From Chelatococcus reniformis (GTDB taxonomy: Bacteria; Pseudomonadota; Alphaproteobacteria; Rhizobiales; Beijerinckiaceae): 64,000 nt of DNA. The stretch spans positions 496,001-560,000 of the forward strand of contig NZ_BMGG01000001.1 in NCBI RefSeq assembly GCF_014640075.1, read 5' to 3'. The notes beneath the pieces are model-generated. The model did no database searches and was not told the DNA's origin. It worked only from the letters and a program-made list of their open reading frames with translations. Position numbers and translations under genes: made by a program. Below, piece by piece: positions 25,858-35,900 of the stretch (the stretch's first letter is position 1; every line of letters starts with the position of its first letter).

Positions 25858-26853
25858 TCAGGTCGCCGCCGGGGCGGCGGCCGGTGCCTTGGCCGCGGGC
25901 GGCTTGGCCGGCTTCCAGCCGTTCTTCTCCAGCCATTCCATCGTGAGGTCGACCGCGACATTGCCGTCGGGCGCATCCCAAGCGGGTCCGACGAACACGG
26001 GCGGATCGACGCGCAGGAAACGGTCGCCCAGGAGTTGTTCACACTGGTCACTGACCGCCTGCGCGCCAGCCTGAAGGAAAAGATCGATCAGGACGAGCGG
26101 GTTGAAGGGATCCAGCATCCACTGCCGGTAGCCCCAGTTCGCCATGCCGTCCGCGAGGGCGGGCGCAAGATGGCGCGCCGTGCCGGCAAGATTGCGCGGT
26201 GTGCCGACGGAGAGCACGCTGATGTCGGGAAGCTTCTTCTTGTCGGCGAGCGCGGCCGTCAACGCCAGCATAGCCGGGTTGTTGGCAACGACCGCGCCGT
26301 CCACATAGACCGGCCCGGTGCCCGCGCCGCCCTGGTAGGCCGGATATTGCAAGGGCATCGCCATCGTGCGCAGGACGACGTCGACGATCAATTCCACCCG
26401 TCCGACGTCGCCGGCGGCATTGCTGAACGTGCGAGGCTTCCACCGGCGGTTGTCGATGTCGAGCTCGTCGTCGAGCTGGACCGTCGAGACGAGGACGGGC
26501 CGCTTGATATCGGCAAGCGTGGTGCCCGCCCCGAACACCTCATCGCAGAATGCGACGAGCGATTTGGCCGACAGCGCGGCGTTGCTGCCCAGCACCGTGC
26601 CGGCCATCGACCAGGGCGTCTGCCCCTCGCGCGCCTCGTCGTCGAAACGCAGCATGGCCTCGAAGGCGCGGATCGGATCATCGAACCAGGCCAGCAACAG
26701 GGCATTCACGGCGCCGCTTCCGGTGCCCACGAACAGGTCGACGTCGCGAACGAAACTGTAGCCCGTGGCTTCGGTCCGACGCTCCAGTGTGGACAGGAAC
26801 ACGCCGGCCTTCTCGCCGTTGCCACCATCCAAAGACAAAATTCGATATGTCAT
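25858..26853 (-). CDS. patatin-like phospholipase domain protein
   Basis: A 331-residue patatin-family protein. The oxyanion region YRILSLDGGNGEKAG deviates from the usual DGGGxRG. The nucleophile elbow is VGTGSGAVNALLLAW (GTGSG, Ser about residue 47). The catalytic Asp lies in VYVDGAVVANNPAMLAL (DG[A/G] motif). So the Ser/Asp dyad is present, and lipid acyl hydrolase activity is likely. The C-terminal about 20 residues are Ala/Pro/Lys-rich and disordered. There is no signal peptide. GAGGAA precedes the ATG. It is convergent with the RND operon and is separated by about 270 bases from the end of the assembly-line operon on the same strand, so it might be reached by read-through. Substrate unknown. 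Confidence 0.85.
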   Translation of the reverse strand: MTYRILSLDGGNGEKAGVFLSTLERRTEATGYSFVRDVDLFVGTGSGAVNALLLAWFDDPIRAFEAMLRFDDEAREGQTPWSMAGTVLGSNAALSAKSLVAFCDEVFGAGTTLADIKRPVLVSTVQLDDELDIDNRRWKPRTFSNAAGDVGRVELIVDVVLRTMAMPLQYPAYQGGAGTGPVYVDGAVVANNPAMLALTAALADKKKLPDISVLSVGTPRNLAGTARHLAPALADGMANWGYRQWMLDPFNPLVLIDLFLQAGAQAVSDQCEQLLGDRFLRVDPPVFVGPAWDAPDGNVAVDLTMEWLEKNGWKPAKPPAAKAPAAAPAAT

Positions 26854-26940
26854 AAGCGTGGTTCCTCTTTCGTCGATCAGAATCGGCTGGAGGCCGCGCT
26901 CCGGCTCGGCCCGTCGTTGGCGAATGATAGGAAGTAACCT

Positions 26941-27129
26941 CTACTCAAGATCGATGACCGCTATGCGTTGCCCCTCTTCTTTCGTCACATCGTCGGCTGG
27001 ATCATTTTCGCGCCCAACCGAGCCGTGTGAATTGCCCTGGAGCATTTCGGTTAGGAATACTCCAAGTCTTTGAACCTGGCGCGCTTGTCTTCGTATGGGC
27101 CGGTACTGAACTCGTATGAAGCCGCTCAC
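26941..27129 (-). CDS. small ORF coupled to the end of the assembly-line operon (doubtful)
   Basis: A 62-codon frame that starts with GTG overlapping the TGA of the terminal synthetase gene (GTGA) and ends with TAG. The predicted peptide is Arg-rich at its start (VQYRPIRRQARQ) and acidic at its end (EEGQRIAVIDLE), with no signal peptide or recognisable domain. Third codon positions are clearly less GC-rich than in the surrounding genes, so it is either transferred, a remnant or not coding. The start/stop overlap matches the coupling seen throughout the operon, which is the only reason to list it. Confidence 0.25.
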   Translation of the reverse strand: MSGFIRVQYRPIRRQARQVQRLGVFLTEMLQGNSHGSVGRENDPADDVTKEEGQRIAVIDLE

Positions 27130-30100
27130 GCCGCATCACGCGTGCGCCCCGGCTCATCCGCAAGATAAGGCGCCAGTTGCTGCGCCAGGCGCCTTGCCCC
27201 CTCTGGATCCAGCAGGATGGACATGTGATTTCCCTCCAGATCGACCCGCGTCACGGGTTGCGAGGTGTACCGGTCGAGCTCGCTGTGCAGCGCGTCGGAG
27301 GCGCCGCTTGCGCCGGCCCGAAACAGCACCGCCGGTGACGCCATCATCGTCGGTCGGTAGCGATAGCCCATCACCGTATTGCGGTTGAACAGGCGGAGCG
27401 CGCGACCGACGTTCCGCCAGAACGTCGGCCCCAAGCGCAGCTTGCGCGGCTCCGCCGGCAGCTCGATGCCGATGAGCCGCGCGAGGGCCGCGAGCTCGGC
27501 ATAGGAACGCGGAACACGAACGCTGGCGAGGTAGCCGCCGATGCGCCACAGGCCCTTCGCGTAATTGGCGGGATTGCGCGTTCGCATCGGATTGTCGGTT
27601 TCCATCACGGCGCAATCAAAAAAGGCGACCAGCGCCACAGACTGCCCGGCGGCTTCCAGCTGGCACGCCATTTCGAAGGCGACCGGACCGCCGGACGACC
27701 AGGCGCCGATCCGATAAGGGCCGATTGGCTGCACAGCCCGCATGGCGGCAACGTAGAGGGTCGCCAGTTCCTCGACGGTCCCGACCGGCTCGCTCGCGTC
27801 GAGCAGACCCGGCGCTTGGAAGCCATACAGCGGCTGGTCGAACCCCAGGTGTCCGGCCAGATGGAAATAGCACCACGGACTGCCGCCCGCCGGATGGACG
27901 CAGAAAAGCGGCGCGCTCCGCCCCTCCGGCTGGATCGCCACCAAACACTCGGGAAGCTGAGCATGGTCGCCGGGCGCCTGCGCGTCGATCCAGCCGGCCA
28001 TGCCCGCCAACGTCGGCTTCTCGAACAGAATCCGCAGGGGCAGGTCCACGCCGAAGGTCTCCCGTACCTTGTGGACCAGCCGGGCCGCAGCGAGCGAGTG
28101 GCCACCCACCGCAAAAAAATTGTCGGATGGCTTGAGGCCGCGGCGATCGAGCAGGTCGCCCCAGACGGCCCGCAACCTGTCCGTCGTGTCGCTCGCCCCG
28201 CCGGCGGCATCGGCGGCGCCCACCAGGCCGGCCAGGGCATCTCGGTCGACGCTTCCGTCGGCCGTTCGCGGCAGGACATCGAGCACGGTGAGCCGGCAGG
28301 AGGTCTCGACGCCAAAGGCATCGCGAACCGAAGCGCCCGCCGCCCCGCGCCCGCCGGGGCGCAGGGCGGCAAAGCCGGCGAGTTCGCTCAGGGCGCGGGG
28401 CGGCGTGTTCGATCGCGATCGGATCATCGGTCTTGCCTCGTCCAACCCGATCGACACGGCCGGCATGCCCATGGCGAGCGCCCCATCCAAGGAGGCCAGG
28501 GCCTCGGCGACGGATAGCGCTCGATAGCCGCGAGCCGCCGCGAACTCGTCCTGCCCCATCGCAGCGCTCATGCCGAGATCGCGCCATCGGCTCCAATGGA
28601 TGGTGAACGAGCGGACCCCCGCGCTCCGCTCGCCGAGCGCCGCGTTGCCGAGGGCATAGGCGCCCGCGCCCGTCGCGCCGAACAGCGCGTTGACCGAGGA
28701 CCAATTGACGACAAAGCTCCCCGGCCGGCGGCCCATGAGATCGTTCAGGACGCGCGCGCCGACGGCCTTGGGGCGAAATGCCTCCATCAAGCCGGCCGCC
28801 GTCTCCTCGGCCAGGGATCGCGCAGCACTCGTCCCGGCGAGATGGAATGCGCCCTCGATCGGCCCGCCCAACAGCTCTTCCGCGGCCGCAACGGCTTGGG
28901 CCATGGCCATGTCATCAGCCACATCGGCCTGACGATAGAGGACCTGGGTCGCCGTCTCCGGCGGCCAGAGGGATGCAAAATCGGCAGGACAAGGCTCGCG
29001 GCCGACGATGAGGATGTGGGCCCGGCAGCGCGCCAGCAGGTGCCGCACCACCTGGCGGCCGACTGCGCCATGACCGCCGGTGACGAGGTAGCGTCCGTTC
29101 CAGCGCAGCCGGACGGCATCGTCCCCCGTCACAGCCGCGTCGATGGATTCAAGGCGCGGGACGACACGCCGTCCCTGCCGCCAGGCGCATTCGGCCTCGC
29201 TGCGGCTGCCCACGATCTCGTCCGCGATCCAGGTCCAGCCGCCTTCTTCGCTCGCCGCCGAGTCGATATCGATCTGGCGGCACGACAGCAGCGGATGCTC
29301 GGACGCCGCCGTCCGCAACAGGCCGCGCAGGCCGGCCGCAACCGGATCCACCGCGTCCTCCGCGACGGCAAGGCCCCGGCGCGTCGCCACGACGATGTCC
29401 AGGTCTCGCCGGCACGCCGCCGACGCCTGGAGCAGCGCCAGCACCGCGCCGAAAGTGGAGACCGCCCGGCGGCCGAGAGCGTCGGCATCGGCGTCGGCCG
29501 TGCTCGTCGCCAACCAGCGGAGATCGACGATGCGATCGACCGCTCCGCCGGGCCCGCCCGCGTCGGCGAACAGGGCCGCGTGGTCGGTCTGCGAACCCGG
29601 ATCGAGGGCATAGCGGCGTGGGCCGAGCCGCGCAAACCGGGGGCCCCCTGTCACGCGCCAGACGGGAACGCCCCTCGCCGTCAGCAGTTGCTCGACGGCG
29701 GCGGCGGCTCGGTCGCTCGCGAAGAGGAGGACGCCGCGCGGCATTGTCTCGGGCCGTTCGGCTTGCGACGGCACCCATAACTCGTGATGAAACCAGGCCG
29801 GAAGCGTGGGAGCGCCTGCTTCCGTTTCAAGTCGTGCGGCCAGAGCATTGCGCAGCTGGGTACGCTGGATTTTGCCGCTGGTCGTCTTGGGGAAGGCCTC
29901 CGGCGCCAGGGGCAGCACGTGGGCCGGGGCAAGCCCTGACCGCGCCGCAACCGCCGTCCGGATGGCATCGGCGACGATGGCGGCGTCGGTGCCTTCGCGC
30001 GGCACGAAAAAGACGGCCAGCGCCTCGCTGCCGGTCGCGGCGTCGGGAACGCTGCAAGCCGCCGAAAACGTCGGGCGGACACCATCCACCGTATTCACGA

Positions 30101-32963
30101 TGTCTTCGATCTCGAAGCAATAGAAGTTCGCGCCGTTGACGACGATCATTTCCTTCGTGCGGCCGGTCAGCACCAGCCGGCCGTCGAGGATGAAACCGAG
30201 ATCGCCGCTATTGAACCATCCCCCGCCGGCGAACGCCTCCCGATTGGCTTCCGCGTTTTCGAGGTATCCCGGCGTGATGACGCTGCCCTTGATCTGGAAG
30301 CGGCCGATCCTGCGCTCGGGCAGCACGGCGCCGTCCTCGTCGGCGATGCGGATGGCGACGCCGGGCATCGGCGGCCCCAGCCGCACGAACGCGACCGCGT
30401 CCCGCGCGTCGCCGGCCACGACATCGAGATCGCGTTCGAGCGTGTGCTTGTCGACCCAGACGACCGAGTGCGCCGGATCGAAGTCCGCCTCGTAGGTCAT
30501 GCAGGTGCACGCCTCGGCCATGCCGAACGCGGGCTGCATCACCTGCGCACGCACCCCGAACGGAGCGGTGGCGTGCAGAAACTCCCGGCAGACAGCCAGC
30601 GTGACCTGCTCGCCCGCGTTCATCAGGCTCTTCAGGGACGCGAGGTTCCAGCGGCGCTCCGGCGCGCGCCGCAGCGCAGTGGCCACCAGCTTGAAGCCGA
30701 AATTCGGCGCCCAGCTGCGCGTGACCTGGTAGCGCTCGATGAGGTCGAGCCAGCGCAAGGGGTCGGCCAGCACATCGGCAGTCGACGCCTGCACCTGTTC
30801 GCAGCCCAGATAGACATCGCGCAGATGCCACGTCAGCATCGGCACGACGTGGTCCATCGGCAGCCAGTTCAGCGAAACGTCGGCGGCGCTGTAGCCGGCC
30901 ACCTCGCGGGACCCCTGGATGTGGGCGACGACCCCGCGGTGGGTGATGGGAATGCACTTGGGCGTGCCGGTGCTCCCCGAGCTTAGCTGCAGGAACAGGA
31001 TGTCGTCCGGCTCGGCCAGGTGCGGCGTGGCCAACTGCGGCGCGGCCAGGCGCTCCGCGCAGGCCAGACCCTCGAACGCCAGCACATGTGGGGCGGCATC
31101 GCCATAGCGATCGAGCCCGTGCAACGCCGCAGCGATATCCACAGGCGCGATGATCGGCGGCCGCGCCAGCAGCTCCCACGCGGCGAGCAGTTTGGCGACG
31201 AGCGCCGTGCGCTCGCCGAAGGTGGGGCTGACGGCGACCGTGACCGGCTGCACCCCGGCGAGCACACAGCCCCAGAATGCCGGAAGGTGGCGGCGCACGT
31301 CGGCCAGTTGGAGAATGGCCCTGTCGCCCGGCCGCAGGCCCGCCGCGGCCAATCCGGCGCCGATACCGGTCGCTTCCCGCAGCAGGTCCGCGTTGCTCAA
31401 CCGGGTTTCGGTGCCGTCTGCGGCAACGAACAGCACACCGCGCGCCGGGTACCGCTCGACGGTCCGCAGCAGCGCCTCCGTCATCGACCGCGGGGCATCC
31501 GTCGCGATCGTCAGCGGGCCGCCGTCGGCGAGCGCGGCCGGGCGGCCCCTGTCGCGCGGCGGTGCTTGACGGTCGGGCATATCGCGCCGCGGCGGCAGGA
31601 GCGGCACCGTGACCGGATTTCGCTCCGGCCACGTCATCGGGCGCAGCAGAACAGCCGCTCCCGCTACACCGGCAGCCGCCGAGAGGGCCGCCTCGCAGCG
31701 GCGCGCGAGATCCTCGTCGACCACGGGAAGCTCGGCCAGCGCCGCTTCGTCGACCGTGCCCGCCTGCGTCAGCGCCAGGTTGGTGACGCCAACCCAGTCG
31801 TGCGGTCTCTGCCAGGGCGCCAGGTGCTCGTCCGCGCCGGCGCGCCAGGCTTCGAGCGCCGGCTCCCCGCTCCCGACCACGTAGGCCACCAGCCGCTCGC
31901 GGCCTTGATCGTCACGCCGCGCCAGCACGCGGCAGGCGGCGATGCCGGGCAGGCCGGCGAGCGTCTCCTCGATCGCGCGCAGGCTGATGCGCAGGCCGCC
32001 CTCCCCCGCCCGTCGCACGCCGCCCGCGCGGCGCTCGATCCGGCCGTCCGCGCGCCGCCGCGCGCGCTCTCCGACGGGATGAAGCGCTTCGCCGCCAGGG
32101 CGGCGCACATACAGGTCACCAACGGCGCCTGTGGGTACCGGCTGCCCCCTGCCGTCGAGGATCTGCACTTCGGCGCCGGGAATGGAGGGGCCGTCATCGC
32201 CTGGCTGCAGGAGGATGGGGCCGCCGGCCTCGGGCACATGCCAGAACACATCGGCTGAAGCCGGTGCCGTGTCCGTCAAGGCGCCGGCCGCTCCCGTGGC
32301 GCCGGGTTCGACGTCGACGGTCGCGCCGCGCGTCAGCGGATAGAGCAGCGAGGTCACGAAAGCCGTGTCGTGCCAGGAGCCGGCGAACCGGGACCTGCTC
32401 GTGCCCGCCAGCGGCCGGACCGTTCGGAGCCATGCCAGCCGTTCGGCGACGGCGCGTGCCGGCACGGACACCGGCGACACATCCGGCCAGATCACCGCGA
32501 ACGCTCCCGCCGCGGCGCCCGCCATCTCGCGGCAGCCTGGGGCGGCTTCGAGGCCGTCGTCGGTGATGGTGCAGGCCAAGCCCTCACGCATGCGATCCAG
32601 CCGAAGCGGCGCGTCCTCGGCTTCGAGCGGACACCATGCTGCGCCGGCCTTGGCAACCCCGATCAGCGCCGCGAGGGCCGACGGTGAGCGCCTCACCGCC
32701 AAGCCGACGCACGCGCCGGGACCGACGCCGCGTTCACGCAACACATGCGCCCGAGCGGATGCCTGCTCGGCGAGCTCGGCGTAAGTCAGCGCCACGATGC
32801 CGTCGGTGACCGCCGTGACATCGGGGGTCAGCCGCGCTTGGCGATCGAACAAGGCCACGAAGTCGTCCGCGTCGGCCCGCCCCCGCCCTTCGGCCAGCAA
32901 GCGCGCCAGCAGGGCACGCTTCTGGGCCGACGATGGATCGGGGGTGGTGCCGACGGTGGTCAT
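27126..32963 (-). CDS. terminal assembly-line protein: degenerate A - acyl-AMP ligase - KR - PCP - thioesterase
   Basis: A 1945-residue protein. Domains: residues 38-440, an adenylation-like domain without the GSTGxPKG and YGPTE motifs and without the A10 Lys, so dead. About 480-1050, an intact acyl-AMP-ligase domain with LQLSSGSTGTPKCIPITHRG, FGMAEA and TTSGKIQRTQL (catalytic Lys). About 1080-1470, a ketoreductase with YLVTGGHGAVGRQV, Ser of NWSSVNALFG and Tyr of GAYALGNAAL. About 1545-1580, a stray A10-like segment LPRTADGSVDRDAL. About 1595-1655, a carrier with VGGHSLAAARLV (pantetheine Ser). About 1665-1940, a type I thioesterase with GAWSSGGPVAFE and His of EGNHMSILLDP. It takes the chain from the C domain ending the previous protein, adds a last acid selected by the ligase domain and probably reduced at a keto group, and releases by hydrolysis or cyclisation. 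The start overlaps the upstream stop (ATGA). Confidence 0.88.
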   Translation of the reverse strand: MTTVGTTPDPSSAQKRALLARLLAEGRGRADADDFVALFDRQARLTPDVTAVTDGIVALTYAELAEQASARAHVLRERGVGPGACVGLAVRRSPSALAALIGVAKAGAAWCPLEAEDAPLRLDRMREGLACTITDDGLEAAPGCREMAGAAAGAFAVIWPDVSPVSVPARAVAERLAWLRTVRPLAGTSRSRFAGSWHDTAFVTSLLYPLTRGATVDVEPGATGAAGALTDTAPASADVFWHVPEAGGPILLQPGDDGPSIPGAEVQILDGRGQPVPTGAVGDLYVRRPGGEALHPVGERARRRADGRIERRAGGVRRAGEGGLRISLRAIEETLAGLPGIAACRVLARRDDQGRERLVAYVVGSGEPALEAWRAGADEHLAPWQRPHDWVGVTNLALTQAGTVDEAALAELPVVDEDLARRCEAALSAAAGVAGAAVLLRPMTWPERNPVTVPLLPPRRDMPDRQAPPRDRGRPAALADGGPLTIATDAPRSMTEALLRTVERYPARGVLFVAADGTETRLSNADLLREATGIGAGLAAAGLRPGDRAILQLADVRRHLPAFWGCVLAGVQPVTVAVSPTFGERTALVAKLLAAWELLARPPIIAPVDIAAALHGLDRYGDAAPHVLAFEGLACAERLAAPQLATPHLAEPDDILFLQLSSGSTGTPKCIPITHRGVVAHIQGSREVAGYSAADVSLNWLPMDHVVPMLTWHLRDVYLGCEQVQASTADVLADPLRWLDLIERYQVTRSWAPNFGFKLVATALRRAPERRWNLASLKSLMNAGEQVTLAVCREFLHATAPFGVRAQVMQPAFGMAEACTCMTYEADFDPAHSVVWVDKHTLERDLDVVAGDARDAVAFVRLGPPMPGVAIRIADEDGAVLPERRIGRFQIKGSVITPGYLENAEANREAFAGGGWFNSGDLGFILDGRLVLTGRTKEMIVVNGANFYCFEIEDIVNTVDGVRPTFSAACSVPDAATGSEALAVFFVPREGTDAAIVADAIRTAVAARSGLAPAHVLPLAPEAFPKTTSGKIQRTQLRNALAARLETEAGAPTLPAWFHHELWVPSQAERPETMPRGVLLFASDRAAAAVEQLLTARGVPVWRVTGGPRFARLGPRRYALDPGSQTDHAALFADAGGPGGAVDRIVDLRWLATSTADADADALGRRAVSTFGAVLALLQASAACRRDLDIVVATRRGLAVAEDAVDPVAAGLRGLLRTAASEHPLLSCRQIDIDSAASEEGGWTWIADEIVGSRSEAECAWRQGRRVVPRLESIDAAVTGDDAVRLRWNGRYLVTGGHGAVGRQVVRHLLARCRAHILIVGREPCPADFASLWPPETATQVLYRQADVADDMAMAQAVAAAEELLGGPIEGAFHLAGTSAARSLAEETAAGLMEAFRPKAVGARVLNDLMGRRPGSFVVNWSSVNALFGATGAGAYALGNAALGERSAGVRSFTIHWSRWRDLGMSAAMGQDEFAAARGYRALSVAEALASLDGALAMGMPAVSIGLDEARPMIRSRSNTPPRALSELAGFAALRPGGRGAAGASVRDAFGVETSCRLTVLDVLPRTADGSVDRDALAGLVGAADAAGGASDTTDRLRAVWGDLLDRRGLKPSDNFFAVGGHSLAAARLVHKVRETFGVDLPLRILFEKPTLAGMAGWIDAQAPGDHAQLPECLVAIQPEGRSAPLFCVHPAGGSPWCYFHLAGHLGFDQPLYGFQAPGLLDASEPVGTVEELATLYVAAMRAVQPIGPYRIGAWSSGGPVAFEMACQLEAAGQSVALVAFFDCAVMETDNPMRTRNPANYAKGLWRIGGYLASVRVPRSYAELAALARLIGIELPAEPRKLRLGPTFWRNVGRALRLFNRNTVMGYRYRPTMMASPAVLFRAGASGASDALHSELDRYTSQPVTRVDLEGNHMSILLDPEGARRLAQQLAPYLADEPGRTRDAA

Positions 32964-35900
32964 GGCGTGCTCTCGGCCCCCTCTTCGCCCATCTCCCGAA
33001 GCAGGGCTTCGACTTCCTCGTCACTCAGGCTCTCGATGCGCTTCAGCGCATCGGCAAGGCCGGGCTCCGGGCTCGGCGCCCAAGGCCTGGGGCCGTCGGG
33101 TTCGGACAGCGGCACGCGCGAGAGGGCGATATCGGGGTCGGCGACCATCGCACGCAGGACGCTGGCGAACTGCGTCTCGATGTGGGCGACGGTGGCGCTA
33201 TCGAACAGATCCTTGTTGTAGATGAACGAAACGGACAGGCCGCGATCGGTATCCCAGACGTGGATCTCGAGGTCGAAGCGCACCGTGCCGTTGTCGAGGT
33301 CCCACATCGGCCCAATGCGCAGGCCGCCGGCTTCCAGATCGTCCGCCGGGACCCCTCGCTGCAGCACGAGAATGACGTCGCAGAGAGGATTTCGCCCGGC
33401 CACGCGCGGTGGCTGCAAGTCCTCGACCAGCCGATCGAACGGCAGGTCCTGGTGCGCGAGGCCCTGCCCGACGCAGATGGCCTCACGGGCCAGTTGCTCG
33501 CGCACGGAGAGGTCGCCCGACAGGTCGCTGCGAAACACCACCATGTTCGAGAAGAAGCCGATCAGTCCCTCGATCTCCGGACGATCGCGATTGGCGACCA
33601 GGGACCCGACGATCAGGTCGGTCGCGCCAGTCAGCCGGTGCAGCAGGATCTTGAACCCGGTCATCAGGGCGGCGAACAGGCTTGTCCCCGCCGAGCGGCC
33701 AAGCCCTTTGAGCCCATCCGCCAGCGCTGGCGGCAGCATGACGCTGAAGGCGCCGCCGCGATGCATGGCGGTCGCCGTTCGGGGACGATCGGTCGGCAGA
33801 TCGAGAACCGGCAGGGGCGCGGAAAGATTTGCCGACCAATAGTCGAGCTCTTCGGATGCTCGCTCGCTGGTCAACCAGTCGCGCTGCCATACGGCGAAAT
33901 CGGCATACTGAACGGGGAGCGGCGGCAGCGCGGGCCGGTCGCCGGCGACGAGCGCGCGATAGCTGGCGCCGAACTCCTGCATCAGCACCACGGCCGACCA
34001 GCCGTCCGTGATGATGTGATGCATGGCGACGATGGCGCGGTGCAGTTGCGGCCCCAGCCTGAGCAGCGTCACGCGCAGCAGCGACGGTTGATCGAGAGCG
34101 AAGGCGCGTCCGGCCTCCCCCGCTACGACCTCGTCCACCCGCGCCGTCCGCTCGGCCTCGGGAAGACCTTCCAGATCCTCGAACGCGATCGGAGAGGCGG
34201 CCTCCGCTGCGATCCGTTGCACCGGTTCGCCGTCGACGACGACGATACGCGTCCGCAACGAGCCGTGGCGACGCACGATCTCGGCGAAGGACGCCTCGAA
34301 GGCACCGCGATCGAGCGAACCTTCGAGATAGAGCGAGAACGTGACGGTGTAGAACGCGGATGTCGGATCGAGCTGCGCCAGGAACCACAGGCGGTGCTGG
34401 GCAAACGAGAGCGGCGCCTCGGCGAGGCCCAGGGGCGCGATGCGGGCGGCGGCAGACGCGCTTTCGCCCGACCCGAGCCGCGTGCCGATCACCTCGACGA
34501 GTTGGTCCAGGCTTCCTGCCTGGATCATCTCGGACACCGGCAGATCGATCTCCAGGTCCGTCCGCAGCCGGTTCCTCAACTGGATGGTGACGAGCGAGTC
34601 GAGGCCGAGCTCGACCAGCGGCTGAGCCTGGGCGATCGCTTCACCCGCATCGAGCCGCAGCAGGCGCGCGACGACGCCCTCGAGATAGGCGAGCAGGTTC
34701 GTCTTGCGCACGGCATCGTCGCCGGAGCGAAGGGCGACGCGCAGGCTCGCGAATTTCGCCGCATCGGCCGCCCGTTGCGCCAGGTCGCGCTCGACGTCCG
34801 CGAGCAGCGACAGGCGGCGCGGAAGCCCTTCGAAGTAGAGAGCCCAGGGGAACGGCACCACCCCCACTTCTGGCGAGCCGTCGCGCAGGAGATCGCCGAG
34901 GATTCGCAAACCGGTCTCCGGCGGAATGCTGCCGCCATGGGAGAGCTGAGCCGCCACGGCGCGGCCCGTCGCCATACCGGTCTCGGCCCAGCCGCCCCAA
35001 TTGACGGTGAGGGCCTTGAGCCCCTGCGACAGGCGCAGATGCGCCAGCGCGTCGAGACAGGCGTTGGCTGCCGCGTAGTTCGCCTGTCCGGGCGCGCCCA
35101 GCAGCGAGCCGAGCGACGAAAACATGACGAAGAGGTCGATCTCGCGATCTCGCGTTGCCTCGTGCAGATGCCAGGCGCCGCGAACCTTGCCGGAGAACGC
35201 ACGCGCGATGCGCTGCCGATCGAGCGCCGTCACCACGCCGTCATCGAGCACACCGGCAGCGTGGATGATGCCGCGCAGCGGCGGCATGGCGGCCGCGATC
35301 GTTTGCAGCAGCTGATCGACTTGCGAGCGATCGGCGATGTCGGCCGCGAAGGTGCGCACGTCCGCGCCCGCGGCGCGCAGAACCGCCAAGTCCTGCTCGA
35401 TGTCGGCGTCGGGCGTCCGGCGCCCGACCAAGGCGAAGTGGCGTGCGCCGCGCTGCGCCAGCCACGGTGCGATCAGCCGCCCGATACCGCCGAAGGCTCC
35501 CGTCACCAGATAGGTCGCGTCCGACCGGATGTCCTGGCCGCGTTCGCCCGGCTGCGGGGCCGCCAGCACGAGCTTGCCGATATGCCGCGCCTTCTGCATC
35601 AGGCGCATGGCGTCGAGCGCCTCGCGCGCCGGGTAGACCGAGGTGATCGGACGGCCGAGATCGCCCGCGTCGATATGCTTGAGCGCCCCCGCCAGCAGCG
35701 ATCGCACCAGCTGCGGCTCCTCCACGGCCGTCTCGTCGAAATTGACGATGGCGTAGGCGATGTCCGGGCGCTCCGCCCTGGCCGCCTCGACCGTCCAGAT
35801 GTCGCGCTTGCCGATCTCGACGAAATGGCCGCCGGGCTTCACGACCGAGAGGCTCGCCGGGATCGCGTCGCCGCCAAGGCTGTTGAGCACGATGTCGACG

